Position numbers and translations under genes: made by a program
Source: Fodinicola acaciae
GTDB taxonomy: Bacteria > Actinomycetota > Actinomycetes > Mycobacteriales > HKI-0501
Assembly (NCBI RefSeq): GCF_010993745.1
Contig: NZ_WOTN01000002.1
Location: forward strand, 1,922,001 to 1,986,000
Direction of reading: 5' to 3'
Length of the DNA: 64,000 bases
In this document: one piece after another, positions 51,947 to 60,232 of the stretch
How the letters are laid out: each line of letters opens with the position of its first letter
Numbering within the stretch: position 1 is the stretch's first letter
The notes under the pieces: generated by a model
The model's database searches: none
What the model saw: only the letters and a program-made list of their open reading frames with translations
What the model was told of the DNA's origin: nothing

Positions 51947-52588
51947 TCAGCTTTGCAATCCGGCGAGTGCGAAGAACTCCTGCCGCGACCGCGCGTCCTC
52001 GCGCAACATGCCGAGCAACGTCGAGGTCACGGTGGTGGTGCCGCGCGCCTGTACGCCGCGCAGCGTCATGCAGGTGTGCTCGGCCTCGATCACCACGCCG
52101 ACCCCCTGCGGCTTGAGGTGCTTGGTCAGCCAGTCGGCCACCTGCTTGGTGAGCCGCTCCTGCACCTGCGGCCGGGCGGCGAAATACTCCAGCACCCTGG
52201 CCAGCTTGGACAGGCCGAGGATGTGCTCGCCAGGCAGATAGCCGATGTGCGCGACGCCGGTGAACGGCAGCAGGTGGTGCTCGCAGACCGACCGCACCGG
52301 CAGGCCGCGCGCCAGGACGAGCTGCTCATAGCCCTCGTCGTTGGGGAAGGTGGTGAGGTCGAACGGCCGCGCGGTGAACAGGTCCGCGTACGCCTGCGCC
52401 ATCCGCCGCGGCGTGCTGCGCAGGCTCGGCGAGTCGGTGGAGATCCCCAGCGCGTGCAGGAAGGCCTCGGCGGCACGCTCGGCCTCGACGAGGTCGACGC
52501 CTTCGGTGTGCCGGACGACGCGTAGGGCCGTACGCGCCGCTGGAACCTTGCCGTCGGTGGGTTCCCTGGGGGGTGGTTGGACGGCCAT
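51947..52588 (-). CDS. folE: GTP cyclohydrolase I
   Basis: This 213-residue enzyme converts GTP to dihydroneopterin triphosphate. Zinc ligands are in SVCEHHLLPFTGVAHIGYLP and EAEHTCMTLRGVQARGTTTVTSTLLG; TPRRMAQAYADLFTARPFD and SKLARVLEYFAARPQVQERLTKQVADWL are family blocks. ATG 52588 was chosen (MAVQPPPREP); a frame to 52624 is possible. No other folate or queuosine gene is near, so this may be a second copy with a special role. Confidence 0.93.
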   Translation of the reverse strand: MAVQPPPREPTDGKVPAARTALRVVRHTEGVDLVEAERAAEAFLHALGISTDSPSLRSTPRRMAQAYADLFTARPFDLTTFPNDEGYEQLVLARGLPVRSVCEHHLLPFTGVAHIGYLPGEHILGLSKLARVLEYFAARPQVQERLTKQVADWLTKHLKPQGVGVVIEAEHTCMTLRGVQARGTTTVTSTLLGMLREDARSRQEFFALAGLQS

Positions 52589-52699
52589 CAGCGACCGACC
52601 AGCGGCACATACATATTTGAACACCGTCCGGTTCCACAGAGTGAGGTCTCTCCACTCTGCTGTGTGCGCGCGCGTGAAGCAATGGCCACCGGACGTGAA

Positions 52700-53464
52700 T
52701 CAACCCGGGTTGCGCAACTGCGCCTGGTAAGTCCCCGGCGTGCTTCCGATCACCGCGGCGAAGGTCGCGATGAAGTCGCTGGCATTTGCCCAGCCGCAGC
52801 GGTGCGCGGTGACGATCACCGGAGTGCCGTCGGCGAGCAGCTCAAGCGCGTGGACGAGCCGCATCTGCGTACGCCACTGCTGCATCGTCATGCCGAGCTC
52901 GCGGCGGCACAGCCGCAGGATCGTACGTTCGCTCGCGCCGACCCGCTGGCCGAGAGCGGCCACCGAGCAGCGGTCGCCGGGTGCCTGCCGGAGCAGGTCG
53001 TCGATGGCGCGCAGCCGGTCGTCGCGCGGCTCCGGCAGGTGCAGTGGCGCGTCCGGCAGCCGGCGCAGCTGGTCGACGGTGACCTGCTCGAGCCGGCCCA
53101 GCTCGTCGCGGTCGGCCGGCGGGTTTTCCACCAGTGCCAGGATCAGCTGGCGCAGCAGCGGGCTGACCGCCACGATCACCGGCTTGTTGTCCGGGCTCGG
53201 ACCGGTCAGCTCGGCGGGGAACAGGAGCGTACGCATCTCGGTCGGTCCGTGCGCGCGGTGCGCGTGCTGCGTGCCCGCGGGGATCCACACCGCGCGCTGG
53301 GACGGCGCGATCCACACGCCGACCGGTGTCGTCACCGCGAGCACGCCGGCCGCCGCGTACACCAACTGGTGACGGTCGTGCCGGTGCGCGGCGATCCGCT
53401 CGCCGGCACGCAGTTCGACCGTGCTGGGCAGGAGCCAGCCCAGCGGTTGACGGTTATCCGACAT
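52700..53464 (-). CDS. AraC-family regulator with cupin domain
   Basis: This 254-residue protein has an N-terminal cupin (GERIAAHRHDRHQLVYAAAGVLAVTTPVGVWIAPSQRAVWIPAGTQHAHRAHG) and a C-terminal double helix-turn-helix (VAALGQRVGASERTILRLCRRELGMTMQQWRTQMRLVHALELLADG, FIATFAAVIGSTPGTYQAQL). ATG 53464 fits the domain start. It is divergent from a MerR gene across 49 bp. Confidence 0.9.
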   Translation of the reverse strand: MSDNRQPLGWLLPSTVELRAGERIAAHRHDRHQLVYAAAGVLAVTTPVGVWIAPSQRAVWIPAGTQHAHRAHGPTEMRTLLFPAELTGPSPDNKPVIVAVSPLLRQLILALVENPPADRDELGRLEQVTVDQLRRLPDAPLHLPEPRDDRLRAIDDLLRQAPGDRCSVAALGQRVGASERTILRLCRRELGMTMQQWRTQMRLVHALELLADGTPVIVTAHRCGWANASDFIATFAAVIGSTPGTYQAQLRNPG

Positions 53465-53513
53465 CCCCGCCGAGTTTACTGTCCTGCGCTCAGCGGGAGC
53501 GGACAATGAAGGC

Positions 53514-53897
53514 GTGACGCCTATTCGAGAGGTCGCTGACCACTTCGGCCTTCCGCTGTCCACGCTGCACTACTGGGAACGGCGCGGCCTGGTCGTGCCA
53601 GCGCGCCGCGGTGCTCGCCGCGTGTACGACACCGATCAGGTCTATCGGATCGCGCTCATCGTGCGGTGGCGCCGGCAAGGCCGGATGAGCATCGACGAGA
53701 TCGCCAGGCTGCTGCGGCCCAACGTGCGGTGGCAGGAGGCGGTGGAAGGCCAGCTCGACGGCCTCCAGCGTGAGATCGGCCGGCTCACCGAGGCGTGTGA
53801 CTACCTGCGCTATTTGCTCACCTGCCGGCAGGGCGAGGACCTGGAGCGCTGTCCGGCGTTTCGCGCCGAGGTCAGCGTGCCGCCGTCGGCCAGCTGA
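53514..53897 (+). CDS. MerR-family regulator
   Basis: This 127-residue protein starts at GTG 53514. REVADHFGLPLSTLHYWERRGLVVPARRGARRVYDTDQVYRIALIVRWRRQGRMSIDEIARLLRP is the MerR winged helix, and a coiled dimer helix (EGQLDGLQREIGRLTEACDYLRYLLTC) follows. The 3' end overlaps the convergent MFS gene by 88 nt, which may cause mutual interference. It may control that exporter. Confidence 0.88.
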   Translation: MTPIREVADHFGLPLSTLHYWERRGLVVPARRGARRVYDTDQVYRIALIVRWRRQGRMSIDEIARLLRPNVRWQEAVEGQLDGLQREIGRLTEACDYLRYLLTCRQGEDLERCPAFRAEVSVPPSAS

Positions 53898-55297
53898 CGA
53901 GTCGTACGCGCACGCGGCATCGTCACGGCAGCCCCGATCGATGCCAGCACGAGGCATCCGGCCGCCACCGCGAACGCGACGGCCTGGCCGTGTCCGATCG
54001 CGGCGGCGGGGTGACCTGGATGGCTGTGCGCCCAGTTCGTCGTGGCGGCCGAGGCGATTGTGGTCGCGGCGGCGAGACCGATGGCGCCGCTGGTCTGTCG
54101 TACGGTGTTGAGCACGCCGGCGGCCAGGCCGCTCTGTTGTGATGGTATGCCGCTGGTCGCCGCCACCGTGATCGGTGTAAACGCCGCCGCGCTGCCGAAA
54201 CCGAGCAGCAGGCCGGGGCCGAGAAGCGTGATGGCATAGTCGTCGGTCATGCCAATAAGCAGTGCCACGGCCAAAAAACCGGCGGCGCCGACCAGGCACA
54301 GCAGCACCGCCGCGGATCGCGCGCCGATCCGGTTGGTGAGTGGCCCGGCGACCTGCGCGCCGACGAACATCGCGGCGCCGACAGGCAGATAGCCGATGCC
54401 GGCCCACAGAGCCGAATAGCCAAGCACCTGCTGCTGATAAAGCGACAGCAGCACCGGGCTCGCGAAGAACCCCAACCCGAGCAGCAGCAGCACCAGATTT
54501 CCGCCGCTGACCTGGCGAAGCCGGAAGATCCCCAGCGGCAGGATCGGATGCTGTGCCAGAAACCGTTGCTGTGCCAGGAAAACAATGCCGAGCACTGCGC
54601 CAGCCAGCAACGCGCCGGCCACCCGCGGCGCCGTCCAGCCGGCTGAGGACGACTCCATCACCGCATACACGAGCAGGCTGAGCGCGGTGGTTACCAACGC
54701 GGCGCCGGTGAAGTCGACCGTACGCAGGCAGCCGGTCGCGGATTTCGGCAGTGCCACCAATGCGAGCGCCATCGCGGCGATGCCGAGCGGCACCGTGACG
54801 AAAAACACCCAGCGCCAGCCGGCCAGCTGGGTGAGCGGACCGCCGATCACCGGTCCGAGTGACGCGCCGACCGCGCCGACCGCGCTCCACGCGCCGAGCA
54901 TGCGGGCGCGGACCGGACCCTCCTCGAAGGTGGTTGTCAACAACGACAACGAAACCGGCATGAGCAGCGCGCCGCCGCAACCCTGGATCGCGCGAGCGGC
55001 GAGCAATGTCTCCGGTGAGATCGCGAGGCCGGCGACCGTACGCGCGACGGTGAACAGGCCGGCGCCGAGCACGTACATCGTGCGGCGGCCGAAAACGTCG
55101 CACAACCGGCCGCCGAGCAGCAGAAATCCGGCGAAGGTCAACGTGTATGCGTTGACGACCCACGGCAACGTGTCGGCTGAAAAGCCAAGCGTGCCACCGA
55201 TCTGCGGCAACGCGACCGAAACGATGGTCGCATCCATCACCACCATGAACGCGCCGGCGCAGGCGAGCGTCATCGCCCGCCGGCCGCTGACCGTCAC
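53810..55297 (-). CDS. DHA2-type MFS drug exporter
   Basis: This 495-residue transporter has 14 predicted spans: AGAFMVVMDATIVSVALPQIGGTLGFSADTLPWVVNAYTLTFAGFLLLGGRLCDVFGRRT (motif D and A), RAIQGCGGALLMPVSLSLL, GAVGASLGPVIGGPLTQLAGWRWVFFVTVPLGI (motif C). GTG 55297 was picked because GAGGAGG lies upstream; a longer frame to 55366 exists. The dyad at 55347-55360 precedes it. The 3' end overlaps the merR gene. Confidence 0.9.
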   Translation of the reverse strand: MTVSGRRAMTLACAGAFMVVMDATIVSVALPQIGGTLGFSADTLPWVVNAYTLTFAGFLLLGGRLCDVFGRRTMYVLGAGLFTVARTVAGLAISPETLLAARAIQGCGGALLMPVSLSLLTTTFEEGPVRARMLGAWSAVGAVGASLGPVIGGPLTQLAGWRWVFFVTVPLGIAAMALALVALPKSATGCLRTVDFTGAALVTTALSLLVYAVMESSSAGWTAPRVAGALLAGAVLGIVFLAQQRFLAQHPILPLGIFRLRQVSGGNLVLLLLGLGFFASPVLLSLYQQQVLGYSALWAGIGYLPVGAAMFVGAQVAGPLTNRIGARSAAVLLCLVGAAGFLAVALLIGMTDDYAITLLGPGLLLGFGSAAAFTPITVAATSGIPSQQSGLAAGVLNTVRQTSGAIGLAAATTIASAATTNWAHSHPGHPAAAIGHGQAVAFAVAAGCLVLASIGAAVTMPRARTTRQLADGGTLTSARNAGQRSRSSPCRQVSK

Positions 55298-55346
55298 CAA
55301 GACCACGTCCTCCTCGCCGTCGCGAAACCTCGGAAATCGTGGCAAC

Positions 55347-55360
55347 TCAACCGTGGTTGA
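55347..55360. promoter_or_regulatory. Dyad between divergent MFS and P450 genes
   Basis: TCAACC-GT-GGTTGA is a perfect palindrome with a 2-nt centre, 50 bp before the MFS start and 45 bp before the P450 start. It could be an operator for either; the binder is unknown. Confidence 0.4.
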
Positions 55361-55404
55361 ACGCAAGCGAAGGCGCGCGGACGCCGACCGTAGACTTGTC
55401 GACC

Positions 55405-56676
55405 ATGTCGAGCGTACGGTCGCGGGTGGTCAGCTGGATCGGTCGGAAATACCTGGCACGCGCGCTGCGTAACGGTTTCGATCCGGGCGCGATGCGGTTC
55501 CTGCCGAAGTCGGCGCTGATGCCGCTGCGCCGCGATGGCCTGGATCCAGTGCCGGAGATGGCGAAACTGCGCGCCGACCAGCCGATCAGCAAGATGCCGC
55601 TGCCGGTCGGCATGACCGTGTGGTTGGTCACCGGCCATGCCGAGGCCAAGGCCATACTCTCGCATCCGGACTTCAGCAACGATTTCACGCACCTGGTCGG
55701 CTCGGCCGGGGTGACCGCGGAGCAGAATCCCGGCGGCCTCGGTTTCACCGATCCGCCGGCGCACACGCGGCTGCGCAAGCTGCTGACGCCGGAGTTCACC
55801 ATGCGCCGCCTCGGCCGGCTGGAGCCGCTGATCCAGCAGATCGTCGACGACCAACTCGACACGATCGCCGCCGCGCCGGGTCCGGTCGACCTGGTGGAGA
55901 CCTTCGCGCTGCCGATCCCGTCGCTGGCGATCTGTGAGCTGCTCGGTGTGCCGTACGAGGACCGCGCCGATTTCCAGCGGCTCGGTGCGGCACGCTTCGA
56001 CCTGTTCGCCGGTGCCGGTGCGTCGCTCGGCGCAATCAACGAGTCTTTGGCGTATCTGCTGGAAATCGTGAAAGGCCAGCGGCGGACTCCCGGCGACGGC
56101 CTGCTCGGCATGCTGGTGACCGAACACGGCGACGACGTGTCCGACCGCGAGCTGGCCGAGCTGGCCGATGGCCTGCTGACCGGCGGCTTCGAGACCACCG
56201 CGAGCATGCTGGCGCTCGGCGCCATCGTGTTGCTGCGCGACCCCGCGACTTTCGAGGCGCTGCGGACCGATGACGAGGCGGTCGGCCCGATCGTCGAAGA
56301 AATGCTCCGTTATCTGACCGTCGTGCAGGTAGCCTTTCCGCGCGTCGCCACGACCGACATGGAGATCGCCGGCACCTCGATCGCCACCGGCGACGTCGTA
56401 CTCGTCTCCCTCAGCGGCGCCGACCGCGACGCGGCCTTTGGTGCGGATGCCGGGGAATTCTCCGGAAAACGACCACCGAGTCCGCATCTGGCCTTCGGCC
56501 ACGGCATCCACCGCTGCATCGGCGCCGAGCTGGCCAGGATGGAGCTGCGGATCGCCTATCCTTCGCTGGTCCGCCGTTTTCCGAAGCTACGATTGGCGAA
56601 ACCGGAGCCGGAGCTGGCCTATCGTCAACTGTCCATTGTGTACGGTGTGGATTCGCTGCCGGTTCTCGTCGACTAG
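55405..56676 (+). CDS. Cytochrome P450
   Basis: This 423-residue monooxygenase has the I-helix GLLTGGFETTASML, the K-helix EEMLRYL (E-x-x-R), and the heme loop HLAFGHGIHRCIGAELARMELRIAY with the ligand Cys. TDPPAHTRLRKLLTPEFTMRRLG is the C-helix region of bacterial P450s. ATG 55405 was selected; a longer frame to 55339 would enter the promoter region. No ferredoxin gene is nearby. Substrate unknown; the MFS exporter across the divergent promoter could handle the product. Confidence 0.93.
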   Translation: MSSVRSRVVSWIGRKYLARALRNGFDPGAMRFLPKSALMPLRRDGLDPVPEMAKLRADQPISKMPLPVGMTVWLVTGHAEAKAILSHPDFSNDFTHLVGSAGVTAEQNPGGLGFTDPPAHTRLRKLLTPEFTMRRLGRLEPLIQQIVDDQLDTIAAAPGPVDLVETFALPIPSLAICELLGVPYEDRADFQRLGAARFDLFAGAGASLGAINESLAYLLEIVKGQRRTPGDGLLGMLVTEHGDDVSDRELAELADGLLTGGFETTASMLALGAIVLLRDPATFEALRTDDEAVGPIVEEMLRYLTVVQVAFPRVATTDMEIAGTSIATGDVVLVSLSGADRDAAFGADAGEFSGKRPPSPHLAFGHGIHRCIGAELARMELRIAYPSLVRRFPKLRLAKPEPELAYRQLSIVYGVDSLPVLVD

Positions 56677-56738
56677 ATTGAACCATTCGCCGTCGGGGTC
56701 CGTGATAGTTGGCACGGTATCCTTTTGGAGGAGGCGGC

Positions 56739-57194
56739 GTGAAACCCTGGTTCGTCGCGGTCCTGACCCTCGCGTTGCTCGCGGCCTGCGGCCAAAACGC
56801 GGCGGTCAGCACGCGTACAGTCGCCGGCATCGGCACGGTTTTGACCGACAGCTCCGGCAAAACTCTCTATTTCGCCGACCAGGAAGCCGGCGGCAAGGTG
56901 GTCTGCACCGCCTCCTGCCTGGCAATCTGGCAACCTGTGATCGCCACGTCCGACCCCGTTTCCGGTAACGTGCCGGGAAAACTGGCGACCGTGAAGCGGC
57001 CTGACAACGGTAAGTCGCAGGTGACCTATGACGGAAAGCCGCTTTACACTTTCCAGGTGGACGGCGGCCCCGGCGACGCCAAAGGCAACGCCGCCAAGGA
57101 CACCTTCGGCGGCGTGAGCTTCAGCTGGCACGCGGCGACGACTGGGGGAGCTGCGCCGGATAATGGTGGTGGCTCTGGAGGGACTACTTACTGA
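56739..57194 (+). CDS. Lipoprotein with Yx(FWY)xxD repeat
   Basis: GTG 56739 after GGAGGAGG gives 151 residues. Signal KPWFVAVLTLALLAAC has a lipobox. The family repeat appears as LYFADQEAGGKVVCTASCLAIWQPV and LYTFQVDGGPGDAKGN, as in COG4315 secreted lipoproteins. The Gly/Thr-rich tail is probably disordered. Function unknown. Confidence 0.9.
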   Translation: MKPWFVAVLTLALLAACGQNAAVSTRTVAGIGTVLTDSSGKTLYFADQEAGGKVVCTASCLAIWQPVIATSDPVSGNVPGKLATVKRPDNGKSQVTYDGKPLYTFQVDGGPGDAKGNAAKDTFGGVSFSWHAATTGGAAPDNGGGSGGTTY

Positions 57195-57195
57195 C

Positions 57196-58315
57196 TGCCC
57201 GGTTTTCTGATTGTTGCGTTGGGTGGGTGGTGGGATTTCTGATGTTGCGGTTGGGTGGGTGGTTGCGTCTTCATGATTGTCGCGTTTTGGGGGTGGTTGG
57301 GTTTTCGCCTTCGCGGCGGGCGCTCCTGCGCGGAGGGCGACCTCAAGGGGAGGGGCGCGCGGGGTTTCGCTGTTGGTCCGGTTGGGTGCCGCGGGTGCGG
57401 TTGTGTTTGTGGTGTGGTCCGGTTTGTCCGTTCTCCCCCGTCGGCGTCCGGAGGATGAGCACATGTCGACCGGGCCTGCCGAGCTTGGGTGGGTGGTTGG
57501 GTTTCGTACGCGGCAGGCCCGGTCGACATGTGCTCAAGCAAAGCTCGCCGACGGGGGAGAACGGACAAACCGGACCAGGAGTGTGGCTGGGGCGCCGGCG
57601 GTGCCGTGGCGTCTCAGCGGGTGGCGTGAGGGTCCAGTATGTGGGATGCGACGGCGTGTGGAGCGCTAAATGTTCGGTTTGTACGGGTCGTGGATGGCAT
57701 GAATGTCGAGTTACTTGCGTTGGACGCAAGAAAAAAGGCTTTCAGGCCGCCGTGATCTCTGGAGGCTGTGACGGGTGTGACTACCGAGGCTGATAATGCT
57801 GTTGTGGCCGCTCAGCTGCAACAAATGTCCGTTTTGATGTCTTGTTAAACAAGTATTAGGCAGTCGGCCCGCCTCACCCGCATTATCAGTCACAGCAGTC
57901 ACACCAGCACCACTCCGGACGCTGTGATGGCGTCCATGCCGACGGGTTGCTTCCCATACGTGACCGAGCAAGCTCGGAAAACCCAGCCCCGCCCGCAAAC
58001 CGCCGCCCGCACCCCCATGCACACCGATTGGCGGCCACGCGCCCCCTCCCTTGAGGTCGCCCTCCGCGCAGGAGCGCCCGCCGCGCAGGCGAAAAACCAA
58101 CCACCCACCCACGCAACAAACAGAAAACCCAACCACCCACCAAACGCAACAAAGCAGAAAACCCAACCACCTCCACAACGCAACAACCAGAAACCCCAAC
58201 TACCCCTCCAACCCAACAACCAAAACCGCAACCACTTTCCCACCAGAACAACCAGAAAACCCAGCCAACCCAAACAAGCGGCCCGCGACCACCTTGCCAC
58301 GCTGCCAAATCCCGC
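57196..58315 (+). repeat. Dispersed composite repeat, copy B (largest)
   Basis: No convincing gene lies in these 1.1 kb. In order: a G/T-rich tract (about 57200-57300), an inverted copy of the TTGAGGTCGCCCTCCGCGCA/GGCGAAAA module (about 57310-57357), the giant hairpin 57416-57576, then the blocks shared with copies A and C (GTCCAGTATGTGGGAT at 57632, GCGCTAAATGT, GAATGTCGAGTTAC, TTGGACGCAAGAA, GTGACGGGTGTGACT, ATGTCCGTTTTGATGTCTTG with TTAAACAAGTATTA at 57824-57857, CGACGGGTTGCTTCCCATAC), the forward module at 58038-58090, and a C/A-rich tract to 58300. Its outer parts are thus inverted repeats of each other. Confidence 0.8.
57416..57576. repeat. Long hairpin with 66-nt arms
   Basis: The arms 57416-57481 and 57511-57576 are complementary at all but about nine central positions, with a 29-nt loop. 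They include GGTCCGGTTTGTCCGTTCTC, CCCCGTCGGCG and GAGCACATGTCGACCGGGCC. One arm-like copy is found at about 7726-7766. It could cruciform in DNA or fold in RNA. Confidence 0.85.
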
Positions 58316-59728
58316 CTACCAGCTCCCGCGATGATCCGGAACCAGCCGCACCAGCGGCAATATCCCCACCAGCACCGCCGCGAACACAATCAATATGTAC
58401 GCCTGAGTCACGCCGGGATCAGCGCTACGCGCCAAGATCGCGGTCACCGCGGACACCGCAACGATGGACCCGGACTGTCGAAACATTCCACGTAGTCCGG
58501 CAATAGCGGCCACCTGGTCGGGTGCGAGTTGCAGGGTGGCGTTGTTGGTCGCTGGTACGGAAAGCCCCATGCCGACGCCGGTGATGCCGGCGGCGATGGC
58601 CAGCCAGAGGTACGCGGACATGCCGGCCGGCGGCAGGAACATCATGCAGAGGCCGGCGGCGACGATGCCGAAGCCGACGGTAATCGGCAACCGGCTGCCG
58701 GTGCGGCGTAGTGCGAAAACCGCGAGCCCGGCGACGCAGATCGTGCCGACGGCGCGTGCGGTCAACAGGGTGCCGGATTCCAGTGTGCTGATGCCATAAC
58801 GCTGCTCGGCATAGACGGGTACGAGCGTGCCGAGGCCGAGGGCGGCGATGCCGAACAGCAGGTTGATCAGGTTCATCACGCCAAATCCGCGGCCTCGCAG
58901 CAACTGGATCGGGATGAATGGCGCCTTGTCGCGCTGTGTGTGTCGTACGAACAGCCAGCCGAGCACCAGCGCGGCCGCCTCGCAGACGGCGAAGACGGCA
59001 TAGCCGGAGCTGCCAAGCGAGCTGATGCCAAACATCGCCACCAGGATCAGCGCGGCGAGCAGCGCCACGCCGCGCACGTCCATCCGGCTGGTGCCGCGTG
59101 GCCGGCTGGCCGGGATGAAGCGCAGGCCGAGCACCAGCAGCGCGATGCCGATCGGCACGTTGACCAGGAAGATCTCGCGCCAACTGGCGTACGTGACGAA
59201 CAGGCCGCCGGCGATCGGACCGATGATGCCGCCGATCGGGAAGATGCTGGTGAACATGCCGAGCGCCCGGTCGCGTTGGTGGCCGAACATGTCCGACACG
59301 ATGCCGGTCGCCGACGGCATGAACGCGCCGCCGCCGAGCGCCTGGAGCGCGCGGAAGAACACCAACAGATAGATGTTGTCGACCAGGCCGCAGCACAGCG
59401 AGCTGGCGGTGAAGAGTACGGCGGCCAGCAGAAACACCTTCTTGCGGCCGTACAGGTCGCTGATCTTGCCGGCCAGCGGCATCGCCACGATCTGGCCGAG
59501 CGAGTAGATGGTGATCGTCCAGCCGGTCCAGTTGATCGGCGCGCGCAGGTCGTGCTGCAGCGTGGTGAGAGCGGTGGCGACGATCGTCTGGTCCATGGAG
59601 GCCATGAACAACGCGATCGAGACGATGGCGAAGACCAGCATCCGCTGGGGATGTGGCTCGTTCCCGATGGCGACTGACGGGTGAACCGTATGCTTGACTC
59701 TTTCGGTTTCTTCGTCCAGTCGTCCCAC
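58316..59728 (-). CDS. DHA2-type MFS drug exporter
   Basis: This exporter of about 470 residues, with 14 spans, reads IVSIALFMASMDQTIVATALTTLQHDLRAPINWTGWTITIYSLGQIVAMPLAGKISDLYGRKKVFL, FRALQALGGGAFMPSATGIV and IFPIGGIIGPIAGGLFVTYASWREIFLVNVPIGIALL (motif C). The start is unsure: GTG 59728 has CGGAG just upstream, while ATG 59641 and TTG 59761 also fit. It is divergent from a MarR gene with a dyad between. Its 3' end lies at the C/A-rich repeat. Confidence 0.88.
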   Translation of the reverse strand: MGRLDEETERVKHTVHPSVAIGNEPHPQRMLVFAIVSIALFMASMDQTIVATALTTLQHDLRAPINWTGWTITIYSLGQIVAMPLAGKISDLYGRKKVFLLAAVLFTASSLCCGLVDNIYLLVFFRALQALGGGAFMPSATGIVSDMFGHQRDRALGMFTSIFPIGGIIGPIAGGLFVTYASWREIFLVNVPIGIALLVLGLRFIPASRPRGTSRMDVRGVALLAALILVAMFGISSLGSSGYAVFAVCEAAALVLGWLFVRHTQRDKAPFIPIQLLRGRGFGVMNLINLLFGIAALGLGTLVPVYAEQRYGISTLESGTLLTARAVGTICVAGLAVFALRRTGSRLPITVGFGIVAAGLCMMFLPPAGMSAYLWLAIAAGITGVGMGLSVPATNNATLQLAPDQVAAIAGLRGMFRQSGSIVAVSAVTAILARSADPGVTQAYILIVFAAVLVGILPLVRLVPDHRGSW

Positions 59729-59743
59729 AGCTCCGACAATACA

Positions 59744-59761
59744 TTGCTTGCCGGCAGGCAA
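59744..59761. promoter_or_regulatory. Candidate MarR operator
   Basis: TTGCTTGCC/GGCAGGCAA is an 18-bp palindrome with one mismatched pair, between the divergent MFS and MarR genes. Confidence 0.5.
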
Positions 59762-59777
59762 CTAAGAGGATGATGAC

Positions 59778-60224
59778 GTGGTAGACAGCGATACGGTTAT
59801 CCGGATGCGGGTGGTCATCGGCAGGCTCGCTCGGCAGCTCAACGCGTCGGCGACCGGCGAGGGCCTGACGCCGACCCAGGCGTCGATCCTCGGCCTGGTC
59901 ACCGGCCGCGGTCCGCTCGGCCTCGCCGAGCTGGCCGAGCTGGAAGGCCTCAACCCGACGATGCTCTCGCGGGTCGTCGGCAAGCTCACCGAGCTGGAGC
60001 TGATCCGCCGGATCCCGCATCCGTCCGACGCGCGGGCCGCGCTCGTCGAGGTGACCGCCGCCGGCAAGAAGGTGCACACGCGGATCAAGACGCGGCGTAC
60101 GGCCGTCGTGTCCGAATGCCTCGACCGGCTGCCACCGGAGACCACGCAAATCCTTCTGCAGGCACTGCCGGCACTGGAAGCCCTCGCCGAGGAGCTCCGC
60201 GCCGCTGACCCCGTCACTTCCTGA
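59778..60224 (+). CDS. MarR-family regulator
   Basis: This 148-residue protein starts at GTG 59778 after AAGAGGA. LTPTQASILGLVTGRGPLGLAELAELEGLNPTMLSRVVGKLTELELIRRIPHPSDARAALVEVTAAGKK is the MarR core, with the DxR wing motif conserved. It probably represses the divergent MFS exporter through 59744-59761. Confidence 0.92.
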   Translation: MVDSDTVIRMRVVIGRLARQLNASATGEGLTPTQASILGLVTGRGPLGLAELAELEGLNPTMLSRVVGKLTELELIRRIPHPSDARAALVEVTAAGKKVHTRIKTRRTAVVSECLDRLPPETTQILLQALPALEALAEELRAADPVTS

Positions 60225-60232
60225 CCACAAAG

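Noticed and set aside
57227-57793. Long plus-strand frames in copy B of the repeat
   Set aside because: Composition is repeat-driven, frames are not conserved between copies, and no protein motif is seen.
58085-58290. C/A-rich units as a CRISPR array
   Set aside because: The short CAACCACC-like units have no fixed repeat length or unique spacers, and no cas genes are present.
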